DNA from: Verrucomicrobiota bacterium
Lineage (GTDB): Bacteria > Verrucomicrobiota > Verrucomicrobiia > Limisphaerales > J093
Direction: 5' to 3'
Assembly (NCBI GenBank): GCA_016716505.1
Contig: JADJWF010000004.1
Span: 434,001 to 498,000 of the forward strand
Length of the DNA stretch: 64,000 nucleotides
The notes beneath the pieces were generated by a model. The model searched no databases. It was not told the DNA's origin and saw only the letters and a list, made by a program, of their open reading frames with translations. Below are positions 51,811 to 60,131 of the stretch, piece by piece (the stretch's first letter is position 1; every line of letters starts with the position of its first letter). Both the position numbers and the translations under genes were made by a program.

Positions 51811-52755
51811 GTGGGCAAGGAGTGGCGCGGGCCAAATGCGGTCAGGGGTTTCGTGCCGCGTACGGAGGAAGAGGGAGGGCTGGGGCCCGCAGAGGGCGAG
51901 ACAGCGCCTGTGCCACCGCCAGGTCCACGGGAGGAAGGGGAGTCGGCCATCCGCCTGTACTTGCGCGAAATCGCCCGCGTGCCTTTGCTCACTCCGCAGC
52001 AGGAGGTCGCGCTGGCGGCCCGGATCAAGCGCGGGGACGCCGCCGCGCGCGACCTGATGATCCGCGCGAATCTGCGCTTGGTGGTGAAGATCGCCCACGA
52101 CTATGAAGGATTGGGCTTGCCGCTGCTGGACATGATCAACGAGGGCAACCTCGGTCTGATGCGCGGCGTCGAACGGTTCGATCCGGCCAAGGGCGGCAAG
52201 CTTTCCACCTACGCGGCGTGGTGGATCAAGCAATCCATCAAGCGGGCCATCGCCAATCAGGGTAAGACCATCCGCCTGCCCGTTCACTTGGTGGACAAGA
52301 TCGGCCGGATGAAGCGCATCGCCCATCATTTGCAGGAGCTTTTGGGCCGCGAACCGACCGATGCCGAGGTCGCCGAGCATCTGGGGGTCAGCCCGGAACG
52401 CGTCGCGCTGTTGCGCAACGCCTCGATCCGGCCGGCTTCCCTCGACGCGCCGATCGCTGAGGGCGAGGCCGGCACCATCGGCGAGCTGGTGGAGGATGAC
52501 CGCGCGGAAGACCCCTACGAACACCTCAATGAGAAGACGATGGGCCGGATCGTGGACGACCTGGTCGAGCGGTTGCCCGACCGGGAGAAAACGATCGTCT
52601 GCGCGCGCTTCGGGCTGCACGGAACGCGGGTGCGAACCCTCGAGGAGATCGGTCAGGGGTTGGGCGTGACCCGCGAACGCATCCGCCAGCTTCAGAATGT
52701 CGCGCTCAAGAAACTGCGGCGAATGATTGAAAAGCTGGAGCGGCAGCGCGATTGA
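51811..52755 (+). CDS. Group 2 sigma-70 family RNA polymerase sigma factor
   Basis: A 314-residue (or slightly shorter) sigma factor without region 1.1. It shows region 1.2 (SAIRLYLREIARVPLLTPQQE), region 2 (NLRLVVKIAHDYEGLGLPLLD, GGKLSTYAAWWIKQSIKRAI), region 3 (HLVDKIGRMKRIAHHL) and region 4 (RTLEEIGQGLGVTRERIRQL). The near-identity of its DNA-reading helices to those of primary sigma factors suggests overlapping promoter use, as for stress or stationary-phase sigmas. The start is uncertain: the frame is open to 51514, but the early part looks non-coding. GTG at 51811 or 51853 (AGGGG 4 nt upstream) fits better. The apt gene follows after 21 nt. Confidence 0.88.
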   Translation: MGKEWRGPNAVRGFVPRTEEEGGLGPAEGETAPVPPPGPREEGESAIRLYLREIARVPLLTPQQEVALAARIKRGDAAARDLMIRANLRLVVKIAHDYEGLGLPLLDMINEGNLGLMRGVERFDPAKGGKLSTYAAWWIKQSIKRAIANQGKTIRLPVHLVDKIGRMKRIAHHLQELLGREPTDAEVAEHLGVSPERVALLRNASIRPASLDAPIAEGEAGTIGELVEDDRAEDPYEHLNEKTMGRIVDDLVERLPDREKTIVCARFGLHGTRVRTLEEIGQGLGVTRERIRQLQNVALKKLRRMIEKLERQRD

Positions 52756-52776
52756 AGGCAGACTCCCGGCCGACCG

Positions 52777-53319
52777 ATGACCATCGCCGCCGCAGCTCAC
52801 GCCCGGGATGAAATCGAGCGCACCATCCGCAACGTGCCCGATTTCCCGAAGCCCGGCATTCAATTCAAGGACATCACCCCGGTGCTGGCGAACGCCCGGC
52901 TGTTCGCGGCCGCCGTGGATTTGTTGGTCGCCGGTCACCCGCCGGGTTCCGTGGACGCGGTCGCGGGGATTGACGCCCGCGGCTTCATCTTTGCGGCCGC
53001 CGGGGCCTTGCGGCTGAACGCCGGTTTCGTACCCATCCGAAAGCAGGGCAAGCTGCCCTATCACACGCTGGAAGAGAGTTACGATCTGGAATACGGCTCG
53101 AACACGGTGGCCATTCACGCAGACGCCGTCCAACCGGGAGCGCGGGTGTTGTTGCTGGACGACCTGCTCGCGACCGGGGGCACGGCGGCGGCGGCGGTTA
53201 AACTGTTGCGCCGGATCGGCGCGGAGGTGGTCGAGGTGGGTTTCCTCGTGGAACTGTCCTTCCTCCGCGGACGCGACCGCTTGGCGGGCGTGAATGTTCG
53301 CTCGCAAGTGATCTACTGA
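52777..53319 (+). CDS. apt: Adenine phosphoribosyltransferase
   Basis: Salvages adenine to AMP using PRPP. The 180-residue protein has the type I PRTase PRPP-binding motif VLLLDDLLATGGTAAAAVKL and the Apt-specific N-terminus IRNVPDFPKPGIQFKDITPVL, followed by AGIDARGFIFAAA and FVPIRKQGKLPYHTLEESYDLEYG (flexible-loop region). The length is standard. It follows the sigma factor gene by 21 nt and precedes the PAP2-GT39 gene by 26 nt, so it may be in one transcript. Confidence 0.94.
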   Translation: MTIAAAAHARDEIERTIRNVPDFPKPGIQFKDITPVLANARLFAAAVDLLVAGHPPGSVDAVAGIDARGFIFAAAGALRLNAGFVPIRKQGKLPYHTLEESYDLEYGSNTVAIHADAVQPGARVLLLDDLLATGGTAAAAVKLLRRIGAEVVEVGFLVELSFLRGRDRLAGVNVRSQVIY

Positions 53320-53345
53320 CGGCGGCTTCGCGGGTGCCTTGACCG

Positions 53346-55511
53346 GTGAGCGGCCTGTTTCTCGATGCCGATCGGAGCTTGTTCCGGCTGATCAACCAGT
53401 CGCTGGCCAATCCCCTCTGCGACGCGGTCATGCCTTGGTTCAGCGGGAACGCCCTTTTCTTCCCGCTGCTGGCGGCCCTGGGAATCTGGCTGGTTTGGAA
53501 AGGAGGCACGCGCGGCCGCATCTGCCTGGCGCTGCTCGTGATGCTCGCCTTGGTCGTGAACAATGCGCTGGTGGAATGGCTGAAGGAAACCTTCGCCCGG
53601 CCGCGGCCGTTTGTGGTGCTCGACGACGCCCGAGTGCTGGTGGGCAGGGGGGCCAGCGCCAGCCTGCCCTCGGCCCACGCCGCCAACTGGCTCGCCGCCG
53701 CCGGCGTGGTGTGGTGGTTCTATCCGCGGGCCGCCTTCCTCGTTGCCGGAGTCGGTGTCCTGGTTGGTTTTTCGCGAGTCTATAACGGAGTTCACTACCC
53801 GTCGGATGTTCTCGCCGGCTGGCTGGTGGGCGGCCTGGTCGGCGTCGTTGGGGTGCGGGGCATGGAGTTCCTCTGGCGAAGTCTGGTGCGGCGGAGCTTC
53901 CCGCTGTGGTGGCGACATGTGCCGTCGCTGGTCCGGCCGCAATACGTCCCCGATGCGCTCGCGCCGCAAACGGGCGAGCCTCCACTCCGCAATCCCGAGG
54001 CGGTCCGCGAGCGGCAGTGGCTGCGGTTGGGGTATGTAGTGATCGCCGCCCTGCTGCTGGCCCGACTGGCGTATCTGGCCGCGGACGTGATCGAACTCAG
54101 CGAGGACGAGGCTTACCAGTGGATCTGGTCCAAGCACCTGGCGCTGGCTTACTTCAGCAAGCCGCCGCTGATCGCCTACCTGCAATGGGTGGGCACCCAC
54201 CTTTGGGGCGACACTCAGTTTGGCGTTCGTTTCCTGTCTCCCCTGATCTCCGCGTTGATCTCGGTGCTCGTGCTGCGATTCATGGCGCGCGAGGTCAACG
54301 CGCGGGCCGGGTTTTTTCTGATCCTGATGCTCACAGCAGCGCCGATCATGGCCGCCGGATCGGTGCTCCTGACCGTTGACCCGCCGACGGTGTTGAGCTG
54401 GACCGGCGCGATGATTGCGGGCTGGAGGGCGATTCAACCCCATTCCCGGACGCGCGACTGGCTGGCGGTGGGCGCGTGGATGGGTTTCGGTTTTCTCGCG
54501 AAGTTCGTGGCTGCGGCGCAGTGGATCTGCGTGGCGCTGGCGCTGGCGCTGATCCCGACCGCGCGCCGGCAACTGCGCCGGGCCGGTCCTTACCTGGCGT
54601 TGGTGGTGAGCGCCATCGGATTGCTGCCGGTCATCATCTGGAACGTCCAGCACGACTGGATCACGGCCGCTCACCTGCACGACCGGGCCGGATTGACCCA
54701 GGCGTGGGCCTTCCAGCCGCGGTACTTCCTCGAATTCACCGGCGCCGCGGCCGGTCTGCTGCACCCGGTCTTCTTCGCCGGCATCCTGTGGGCGATGGTG
54801 TCGGTCTGGCGGCACCGTCGTCGCGATCCGTTTCTGATGTATCTCCTCTGTCTCGGCGCGCCGTTGCTGCTGGGTTATTGGGCTTACACGATTCGCGCGC
54901 GGGTGTTGCCGAACTGGATTGCGGCCGCGGTGGTCCCGCTCTTCTGTTTGCTGGTCGCCTACGGGGACGCCCGCTTCCGTGCGGGCGCGGTCGCGGTCCG
55001 GCGCTGGTTGTGGGTGGGATTGTGGACCGGGCTGCCTTTGGTCCTGCTGTTTCACGAAACGAACTGGATCCAGAAAATCACCGGGCAGCCGTTACCGGCC
55101 AAAGTGGACCCGCTGCGCCGCGTGCGTGGCTGGAGTGAAATGGCGCGGGTCGTCGAGGTGGAGTACCAGCGTCTCCGCGCCAACGGTCGGCCGCTTTTCA
55201 TCATCGGGGATGACTACGGCGTGACGGCTCAACTTACGTTCCACTTGGCGGAGGCGAGGGCCCGGGTGCGCTCCGACCCGCTGGTCTTTTGCGACGCGAC
55301 GGAGATCAATCAGTTCTCCCTGTGGCCGGGCTATCGGGAGCGGCGAGGTGAGGACGCCCTGTTCGTGCGCGAGGGTTGGACGGCGCGTTCGATTCCCGAC
55401 GACCTGCGGCGAGACTTCGCGTCCGTCGAGGACCTGGGCATGAGAGATGTTCTCGTTCGGGGCCGGGTGCTGCGCCGGGTCCAGTTGTTCCATTGCCGTG
55501 AACTGCGTTGA
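53346..55511 (+). CDS. PAP2 lipid phosphatase fused to a GT39/ArnT-type glycosyltransferase
   Basis: A 721-residue membrane protein starting at GTG. Residues 1-175 are a PAP2 phosphatase with all three motifs: KX6RP at Lys80-Pro88, PSAH at 108-111, and SRX5HX3D at Ser143-Asp154. From about residue 225 a second membrane domain begins with ELSEDEAYQWIWSKHLALAYFSKPPLIAYLQ, the first-loop acidic motif of GT39 enzymes that use polyprenyl-phosphate sugars. About ten further spans and a soluble C-terminal domain (about 575-721) follow. A GT39 reaction releases a polyprenyl phosphate. The PAP2 half could process polyprenyl diphosphate or a lipid acceptor, so the two steps may be coupled at the periplasmic face. 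Confidence 0.88.
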   Translation: MSGLFLDADRSLFRLINQSLANPLCDAVMPWFSGNALFFPLLAALGIWLVWKGGTRGRICLALLVMLALVVNNALVEWLKETFARPRPFVVLDDARVLVGRGASASLPSAHAANWLAAAGVVWWFYPRAAFLVAGVGVLVGFSRVYNGVHYPSDVLAGWLVGGLVGVVGVRGMEFLWRSLVRRSFPLWWRHVPSLVRPQYVPDALAPQTGEPPLRNPEAVRERQWLRLGYVVIAALLLARLAYLAADVIELSEDEAYQWIWSKHLALAYFSKPPLIAYLQWVGTHLWGDTQFGVRFLSPLISALISVLVLRFMAREVNARAGFFLILMLTAAPIMAAGSVLLTVDPPTVLSWTGAMIAGWRAIQPHSRTRDWLAVGAWMGFGFLAKFVAAAQWICVALALALIPTARRQLRRAGPYLALVVSAIGLLPVIIWNVQHDWITAAHLHDRAGLTQAWAFQPRYFLEFTGAAAGLLHPVFFAGILWAMVSVWRHRRRDPFLMYLLCLGAPLLLGYWAYTIRARVLPNWIAAAVVPLFCLLVAYGDARFRAGAVAVRRWLWVGLWTGLPLVLLFHETNWIQKITGQPLPAKVDPLRRVRGWSEMARVVEVEYQRLRANGRPLFIIGDDYGVTAQLTFHLAEARARVRSDPLVFCDATEINQFSLWPGYRERRGEDALFVREGWTARSIPDDLRRDFASVEDLGMRDVLVRGRVLRRVQLFHCRELR

Positions 55512-56487
55512 GGCGGTCGCCAGGGCGGGCAGGGAGACCGGGCGGGCCGGGCATCCGCCTGGGGCGGCTGCGGCAGGGTCCAGCACGTTCCTTCCGGTCA
55601 CCGATTATGACCTTGCTGCCACGCTGGAAGGAGGCCAGGCCTTCCGCTGGTCGGCGTGCGCTGAACCTCCCGCGGCGGTTCGGTCGTGGGAAGGCGTGGT
55701 GGCCGGCAGGTGGATCCGGCTCACCGCCGTGCCGGGCGGTATTTGGGCAGAAGCCGCCCTTCCCCAGCGGGACTGGCGGTGGCTGACCGACTACCTGGGG
55801 GCCGATGAGAATCTGGGCGCCGTACTGGCAACCTTCCCCGACGACGCGCCGATGCGCGAGGCAACGGCCGCGTGCCGCGGGCTACGGTTGTTGCGCCAGG
55901 AGCCGTGGGAGTGCCTTGCGTCGTTCGTGCTCTCGTCCACCAAACAGATCGTCCAAATCCGTGAAATGGTCCGCCTGCTCTGCGAGCGATTCGGGGATCC
56001 GGTGGTCGTACCGCCCGGGCGTCCTCCCGCTTTCGCGTTCCCTGACCCGGACCGTCTGGCGGCGGCCGGTGAGGCTGAATTGCGAGCGTGCAAGCTTGGG
56101 TTCCGCGCGCCTTATCTCCGGGCGGTTGCCCAACGCGTGGCCCAACAAGATCCGGACCTTGCCCGGTTGCGCGACCGGCCACTCGCGGAGGCGCGAGCGG
56201 CGCTGCTGGCGTTGCCGGGGGTTGGTCCCAAGATCGCCAACTGCGTGCTGCTGTTCTCCCTCGGTTTCCGTCAGGCGTTTCCCCTCGACGTGTGGGTGCT
56301 GCGGGCGCTGCGGCAGCTTTACTTCCCCCGCCGCCGCGTCACGTTTCGCCGACTGGAAGCTTTCAGCGCGACGCATTTCGGTCCCCACGGTGGCTATGCC
56401 CAGCAATACCTGTTTCACCACATCCGGCAGCGAGCGGGCCGGGACGCGCGGAGGGCCCGGGTTCGGAACAGCGATATTCAAGCATGA
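55498..56487 (+). CDS. OGG1-like DNA glycosylase/AP lyase (8-oxoguanine type)
   Basis: A HhH-GPD base-excision enzyme resembling eukaryotic OGG1. Visible are FLPVTDYDLAATLEGGQAFRW (the OGG N-terminal domain), ECLASFVLSSTKQIVQI, CKLGFRAPYLRAVAQRV, and the helix-hairpin-helix ALPGVGPKIANCVLLF with the Schiff-base Lys245 and, after it, Asp264 in FPLDVWV. Both catalytic residues are in place. The start is uncertain: the frame opens at 55447, inside the previous gene, and a GTG at 55498 leaves a 14-nt overlap. Its stop overlaps the comB start (ATGA), so the two are coupled. Confidence 0.85.
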   Translation: MNCVEAVARAGRETGRAGHPPGAAAAGSSTFLPVTDYDLAATLEGGQAFRWSACAEPPAAVRSWEGVVAGRWIRLTAVPGGIWAEAALPQRDWRWLTDYLGADENLGAVLATFPDDAPMREATAACRGLRLLRQEPWECLASFVLSSTKQIVQIREMVRLLCERFGDPVVVPPGRPPAFAFPDPDRLAAAGEAELRACKLGFRAPYLRAVAQRVAQQDPDLARLRDRPLAEARAALLALPGVGPKIANCVLLFSLGFRQAFPLDVWVLRALRQLYFPRRRVTFRRLEAFSATHFGPHGGYAQQYLFHHIRQRAGRDARRARVRNSDIQA

Positions 56488-57248
56488 GCCAGTCCATCGA
56501 GGTTCTCCTGACGCCCGCTGAGTTCAGGGAACTCGGCGCGCGCGATGTGCGCCAGACCACCTGTGTTGTTTTCGACGTGCTCCGCGCGACCAGTTCGATG
56601 GTGACCGCTCTCGCCCACGGCGCGACCTCCATCCACCCGGCTGCGGACATCCCGGAGGCTCTGCGACTTCGCGAACAGATTCCCGACGCGTTGCTGGCCG
56701 GCGAACGCGACGGCCTGCGCATCACGGCCGGGTTGACCGGCGGGGTGGAGTTTGATCTGGGCAACTCACCGCGCGAGTTCACACGCAACCGCGTGCTGGG
56801 CCGCCCCATCATCATGAGCACGACCAACGGTACCCGGGCTTTGCGCGCCTGCCGGGGTGCCCAGGAGGTGTTGGTGGCCTCGCTCCTGAATCTGGGGGCG
56901 GTGGCAGCCGTGCTGCATCGCTGGCAGCCGGCGGACCTGCTGCTCATCTGTGCCGGCACGGTGGAGCAGGCCTCGTTCGAAGACACCGTTGCCGCCGGGG
57001 CACTTTGCGATCTCCTGTGGCCCTGCTACGGCCGGGGAGACGTGGCAGATTCGGCGGCGCTGGCCCGCGAGCTTTACCTGCGTCACGCGGACAACGTGGG
57101 CCCCGCGATCGCCTCCCACGCTCGAAACGCGCGGCGTTTGCTCGCCCGGCCCGAGCTTGCCGCCGACGTGGCCTTTTGCCTGCGGCGGGATGTGTTCCAT
57201 CTGGCTCCGCGCATGGCATCCGATGGCGCGGTGCGGTGGGTGGCGTGA
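56484..57248 (+). CDS. comB: 2-phosphosulfolactate phosphatase-family protein (ComB)
   Basis: A 254-residue protein matching ComB, which dephosphorylates 2-phosphosulfolactate in coenzyme M synthesis in archaea. Conserved stretches are TTCVVFDVLRATSSMVTAL, LLAGERDGLRITAGLT, FDLGNSPREFT, IIMSTTNGTRAL and LLICAGTVEQASFEDTVAAG. The ATG at 56484 overlaps the glycosylase stop by 4 nt. No comA, comC or other sulfolactate genes are nearby, and bacteria of this kind are not known to make coenzyme M. The physiological substrate is open. Confidence 0.88.
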   Translation: MSQSIEVLLTPAEFRELGARDVRQTTCVVFDVLRATSSMVTALAHGATSIHPAADIPEALRLREQIPDALLAGERDGLRITAGLTGGVEFDLGNSPREFTRNRVLGRPIIMSTTNGTRALRACRGAQEVLVASLLNLGAVAAVLHRWQPADLLLICAGTVEQASFEDTVAAGALCDLLWPCYGRGDVADSAALARELYLRHADNVGPAIASHARNARRLLARPELAADVAFCLRRDVFHLAPRMASDGAVRWVA

Positions 57249-57308
57249 CGCGGCCCGCGCCCTTTGCCGGAGTTGCCAAACCGAGGGGCATGCGTCACCT
57301 TGACCTCC

Positions 57309-57752
57309 ATGAAACGAATCATTCTCAGCGCAATCATCGGTCTGGCAGTGGCCGCGGCTGCGGCGGCTGAAATCAAATGGACAACCAATCTGCCCAAGGC
57401 CATCGAGCAGGCCAAGAAGGAGAAGAAACTGGTGGTCGCCCATTTCACCGGCTCCGACTGGTGCGGCTTCTGCATCAAGCAGGAGAAGGAGGTTTTCTCC
57501 CAGGAGGAATTCATCAACTACGCCAAGGACAATCTGGTGATGGTGATGATTGACTTCCCGAACAAGAAGAAGCTGCCGGAAGACCTGGCCAAGGCGAACA
57601 ACGAACTGAAGGACAAGTACGGAGTGCGCGGCTACCCGACGCTGGTTTTCATCAACGGCGAAGGAAAGGAAGTTGGCCGCAAGATCGGCTATGGCGGCGG
57701 CGGCCCCAAAGCGGTGATTGCCGAGATCGAGAAGGCGATGGCCAAGAAGTGA
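57309..57752 (+). CDS. Periplasmic thioredoxin-fold protein
   Basis: A 147-residue exported protein: signal peptide MKRIILSAIIGLAVAAAAAA, then a thioredoxin-like domain with the redox motif WCGFC (Cys52, Cys55) in GSDWCGFCIKQEKEVF and the cis-proline region GVRGYPTLVFINGEGKEV. It resembles DUF255/thioredoxin_7 proteins common in PVC bacteria and probably reduces or isomerises disulfides in the periplasm. It has a strong terminator 20 nt after its stop. Confidence 0.85.
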   Translation: MKRIILSAIIGLAVAAAAAAEIKWTTNLPKAIEQAKKEKKLVVAHFTGSDWCGFCIKQEKEVFSQEEFINYAKDNLVMVMIDFPNKKKLPEDLAKANNELKDKYGVRGYPTLVFINGEGKEVGRKIGYGGGGPKAVIAEIEKAMAKK

Positions 57753-57772
57753 TGTGGGCCGAGGCATTCGAC

Positions 57773-57800
57773 GGCGCGACCTGGCGGTCGCGCCTTTTTT
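57773..57800 (+). terminator. Rho-independent terminator
   Basis: GGCGCGAC (57773-57780) pairs perfectly with GTCGCGCC (57787-57794), with a 6-nt loop, and is followed by six T residues. It ends the transcript of the thioredoxin-like gene. Confidence 0.9.
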
Positions 57801-57816
57801 GTGCCCGGCTAAAGCC

Positions 57817-57844
57817 TTGACCCCATCCCCTTCGCCCCTAGCCT
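57817..57844 (+). promoter_or_regulatory. carA promoter
   Basis: TTGACC (57817-57822), a 16-nt spacer and TAGCCT (57839-57844), 17 nt beyond the preceding terminator. The -10 box ends 13 nt before the carA ATG. Confidence 0.55.
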
Positions 57845-57857
57845 CGCGGCTCTTTCG

Positions 57858-59030
57858 ATGACGCGAACGACGGCCATTCTCGCTCTGGAAGACGGCTCGG
57901 TGTACCCGGGGACGGCGTTTGGGGCCACCGCCACCGCGTGTGGCGAGGTGTGTTTCAACACCTCCATGACGGGCTACCAGGAAGTCCTCACCGATCCCTC
58001 CTACAAGGGCCAGATCGTGACGATGACCTATCCGCACATCGGCAATTACGGGGTCAACGCCGTGGACGTTGAATCCTACCAGCCGCACGTTGCTGGATTT
58101 GTGGTCCGTGAGGTGTCGCCGGTGGTCAGCAACTGGCGGGCGGATTACCCGCTCGATGACTACCTGCGCCAGCATGGAATCCCGGGCATCCAAGGGGTGG
58201 ATACCCGGGCATTGACCAAGAAGCTGCGGGTGCGGGGCGCCATGAAGGGGCTGATTTCGACCGAGGGGCTTTCAGCGGAGGATGCGGTTGCGCAGGCGCG
58301 TGCCTGGCCCGGGCTGGTCGGCGTGGACTACGTCAAGGAGGTCTCGCACCGGACCGCTTTCGCGTGGGACGATCGCGACGAACCGAGCGGTGCCTTTCGT
58401 CTGACTTGCGGCCCCGCGACGGAACCGCAGCCACGAAGCTTGCGCGACCCGTTGCCGGCGGCGGACGTGCCGATCGTCGCCTACGATTTCGGCATCAAGT
58501 ACAACATCTGCCGCCGCCTCCGGCAGCACGGATTCCGCGTGCAGGTGGTTCCAGCCTCAACTTCTGCCGAAGAGGCGCTGGCCCACCGGCCGGCCGGGAT
58601 TTTCTTATCCAACGGGCCGGGAGATCCATCTGCGCTCGGTTACGCCGTCCGGGCGGTGGCGGACCTGGTGCGGCACGGCATTCCGATCTTCGGGATCTGC
58701 CTGGGACACCAAATCCTGGGACAGGCTTTTGGCGGGAAGACTTTCAAGTTGAAGTTCGGACACCGCGGCGCGAACCAACCCGTGAAAGACCTCGACTCGG
58801 GGCGGGTGGAAATCACGTCGCAGAATCACGGTTTCGCGGTGGATGCCTCCTCCTTGCCGGCGGAAGTGACGGTCAATCGCGTCAATCTGAATGACCAGAC
58901 GGTGGAGGGGCTGCGGCACAAATCCAAACCAATCTTCTGCGTGCAGTATCACCCCGAGGCCTCTCCCGGGCCGCACGACTCGACCCCGCTGTTCGCGGAG
59001 TTTCGCGACTTGATCCTGCGGCGCGGTTGA
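57858..59030 (+). CDS. carA: Carbamoyl-phosphate synthase small subunit (glutamine amidotransferase)
   Basis: Supplies ammonia from glutamine to the large subunit for carbamoyl phosphate, used in pyrimidine and arginine synthesis. The 390-residue protein has the N-terminal CarA domain (ALEDGSVYPGTAFGA, FNTSMTGYQEVLTDPSYKGQI, GIQGVDTRALTKKLR) and a class I amidotransferase domain. That domain has NGPGDPS, the nucleophile Cys in IFGICLGHQILG, TSQNHGFAV, and the His/Glu of VQYHPEASPGPHD. carB is not in the window, so the two subunit genes are split. The gene has its own promoter after a terminator. Confidence 0.96.
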   Translation: MTRTTAILALEDGSVYPGTAFGATATACGEVCFNTSMTGYQEVLTDPSYKGQIVTMTYPHIGNYGVNAVDVESYQPHVAGFVVREVSPVVSNWRADYPLDDYLRQHGIPGIQGVDTRALTKKLRVRGAMKGLISTEGLSAEDAVAQARAWPGLVGVDYVKEVSHRTAFAWDDRDEPSGAFRLTCGPATEPQPRSLRDPLPAADVPIVAYDFGIKYNICRRLRQHGFRVQVVPASTSAEEALAHRPAGIFLSNGPGDPSALGYAVRAVADLVRHGIPIFGICLGHQILGQAFGGKTFKLKFGHRGANQPVKDLDSGRVEITSQNHGFAVDASSLPAEVTVNRVNLNDQTVEGLRHKSKPIFCVQYHPEASPGPHDSTPLFAEFRDLILRRG

Positions 59031-59061
59031 GCGTCTCCGTGTGGCCGGGACCGGCTGGCGT

Positions 59062-59090
59062 TTGGCACCGGCGGCGGGTGACGCTACCTT
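59062..59090 (+). promoter_or_regulatory. folE2 promoter, near-leaderless
   Basis: TTGGCA (59062-59067), a 17-nt spacer and TACCTT (59085-59090); the -10 box ends 5 nt before the GTG at 59096. Confidence 0.55.
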
Positions 59091-59095
59091 CCGCC

Positions 59096-59932
59096 GTGAG
59101 CAAGGAAACAACCCTTCCAACTACCGCGGGCCAGACGAGCCGGACCGCCGCCGCCAACCTGCGGCTGACCGACAAACAGAGCGAACCCGACCACCGGGAG
59201 CTGCGCATTGACAAGGTGGGCGTCCGCGGGCTGCGCTTCCCCATCGTCATCCGGGACAAGGCACACAGCACCCAGAACACGATCGCCACCATCAGTCTCT
59301 ACGTGGACCTGCCCAAAGAGTTCAAGGGCACGCACATGAGTCGGTTCATCGAGGTGCTGAACGCCCACGGCAGCATGATCCACGTGGAAAACATCCCCGA
59401 CATCCTTCACGAGATGCAGCGGAAGCTGCATGCGGAGACGGCCCATCTGGAGATGGAGTTTCCCTTTTTCCTCGAAAAGAAGGCGCCGGTGACCGGCAAG
59501 GTCGGCGTCATGGATTACACGGCGCGATTCGAGGCCGCTGCTTGCGGCCGCGAAACGGATTTCGTTCTGACGGTCATTGTCGGAGTGACCACGTTGTGCC
59601 CGTGTTCTAAGGCGATCAGCCGGTATGGCGCGCACAATCAGCGGGGCAACGTGACCGTGCAAATCCGGTCGCGGCAGGTGGTGTGGATTGAGGACTTGAT
59701 CGCTCTGGTCGAAGCCTCGGCCAGCAGCGAACTGTACTCGCTGCTCAAGCGTCAGGACGAGAAGGCCGTCACCGAACGCGCTTACGAGAATCCGGTGTTT
59801 GTCGAAGACCTGGTGCGGAATGTCGCCCTCAAGCTCAACGCGCACCCTGACGTGACATGGTACAAGGTGGAGGCCGAGAACTACGAAAGCATCCACAACC
59901 ACAACGCCTACGCCTGCATCGAGAAAGGCTGA
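59096..59932 (+). CDS. folE2: GTP cyclohydrolase I type IB (FolE2)
   Basis: Converts GTP to dihydroneopterin triphosphate, the first step to folate (and to queuosine precursors). The 278-residue protein matches FolE2/COG1469: VGVRGLRFPIVIRDK, GTHMSRFIEVLNAH, the conserved Cys168 in TTLCPCSKAISRYGAHNQRG, and the C-terminal ENYESIHNHNAYACIEK. FolE2 is the metal-flexible form often used under zinc limitation; no zinc-uptake regulator site was recognised. The GTG at 59096 fits both homology and the -10 box. Confidence 0.93.
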   Translation: MSKETTLPTTAGQTSRTAAANLRLTDKQSEPDHRELRIDKVGVRGLRFPIVIRDKAHSTQNTIATISLYVDLPKEFKGTHMSRFIEVLNAHGSMIHVENIPDILHEMQRKLHAETAHLEMEFPFFLEKKAPVTGKVGVMDYTARFEAAACGRETDFVLTVIVGVTTLCPCSKAISRYGAHNQRGNVTVQIRSRQVVWIEDLIALVEASASSELYSLLKRQDEKAVTERAYENPVFVEDLVRNVALKLNAHPDVTWYKVEAENYESIHNHNAYACIEKG

Positions 59933-60131
59933 TTCTGGTCGCTGAGGGCCTGAAGTCCCCCCGGGCCGAAAACTACTGCAGGCGAACCAAGCGGTTGAAA
60001 CCTGTTTGTGGGTCCGCTGCTGGGATTACGGCTTGGATCCGGACGGCGTGGCCCAACCGGTAATCGGCGCGACTTCCGACCCCGTCTTTTCCTCCCCGGC
60101 CCCCGGGCTTCCTGGATGGAGACGATGCGCT

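Noticed and set aside
53313..55055. 580-residue minus-strand frame rich in His, Gln, Arg and Pro
   Set aside because: Antisense shadow of the PAP2-GT39 gene; low-complexity composition and no motif.
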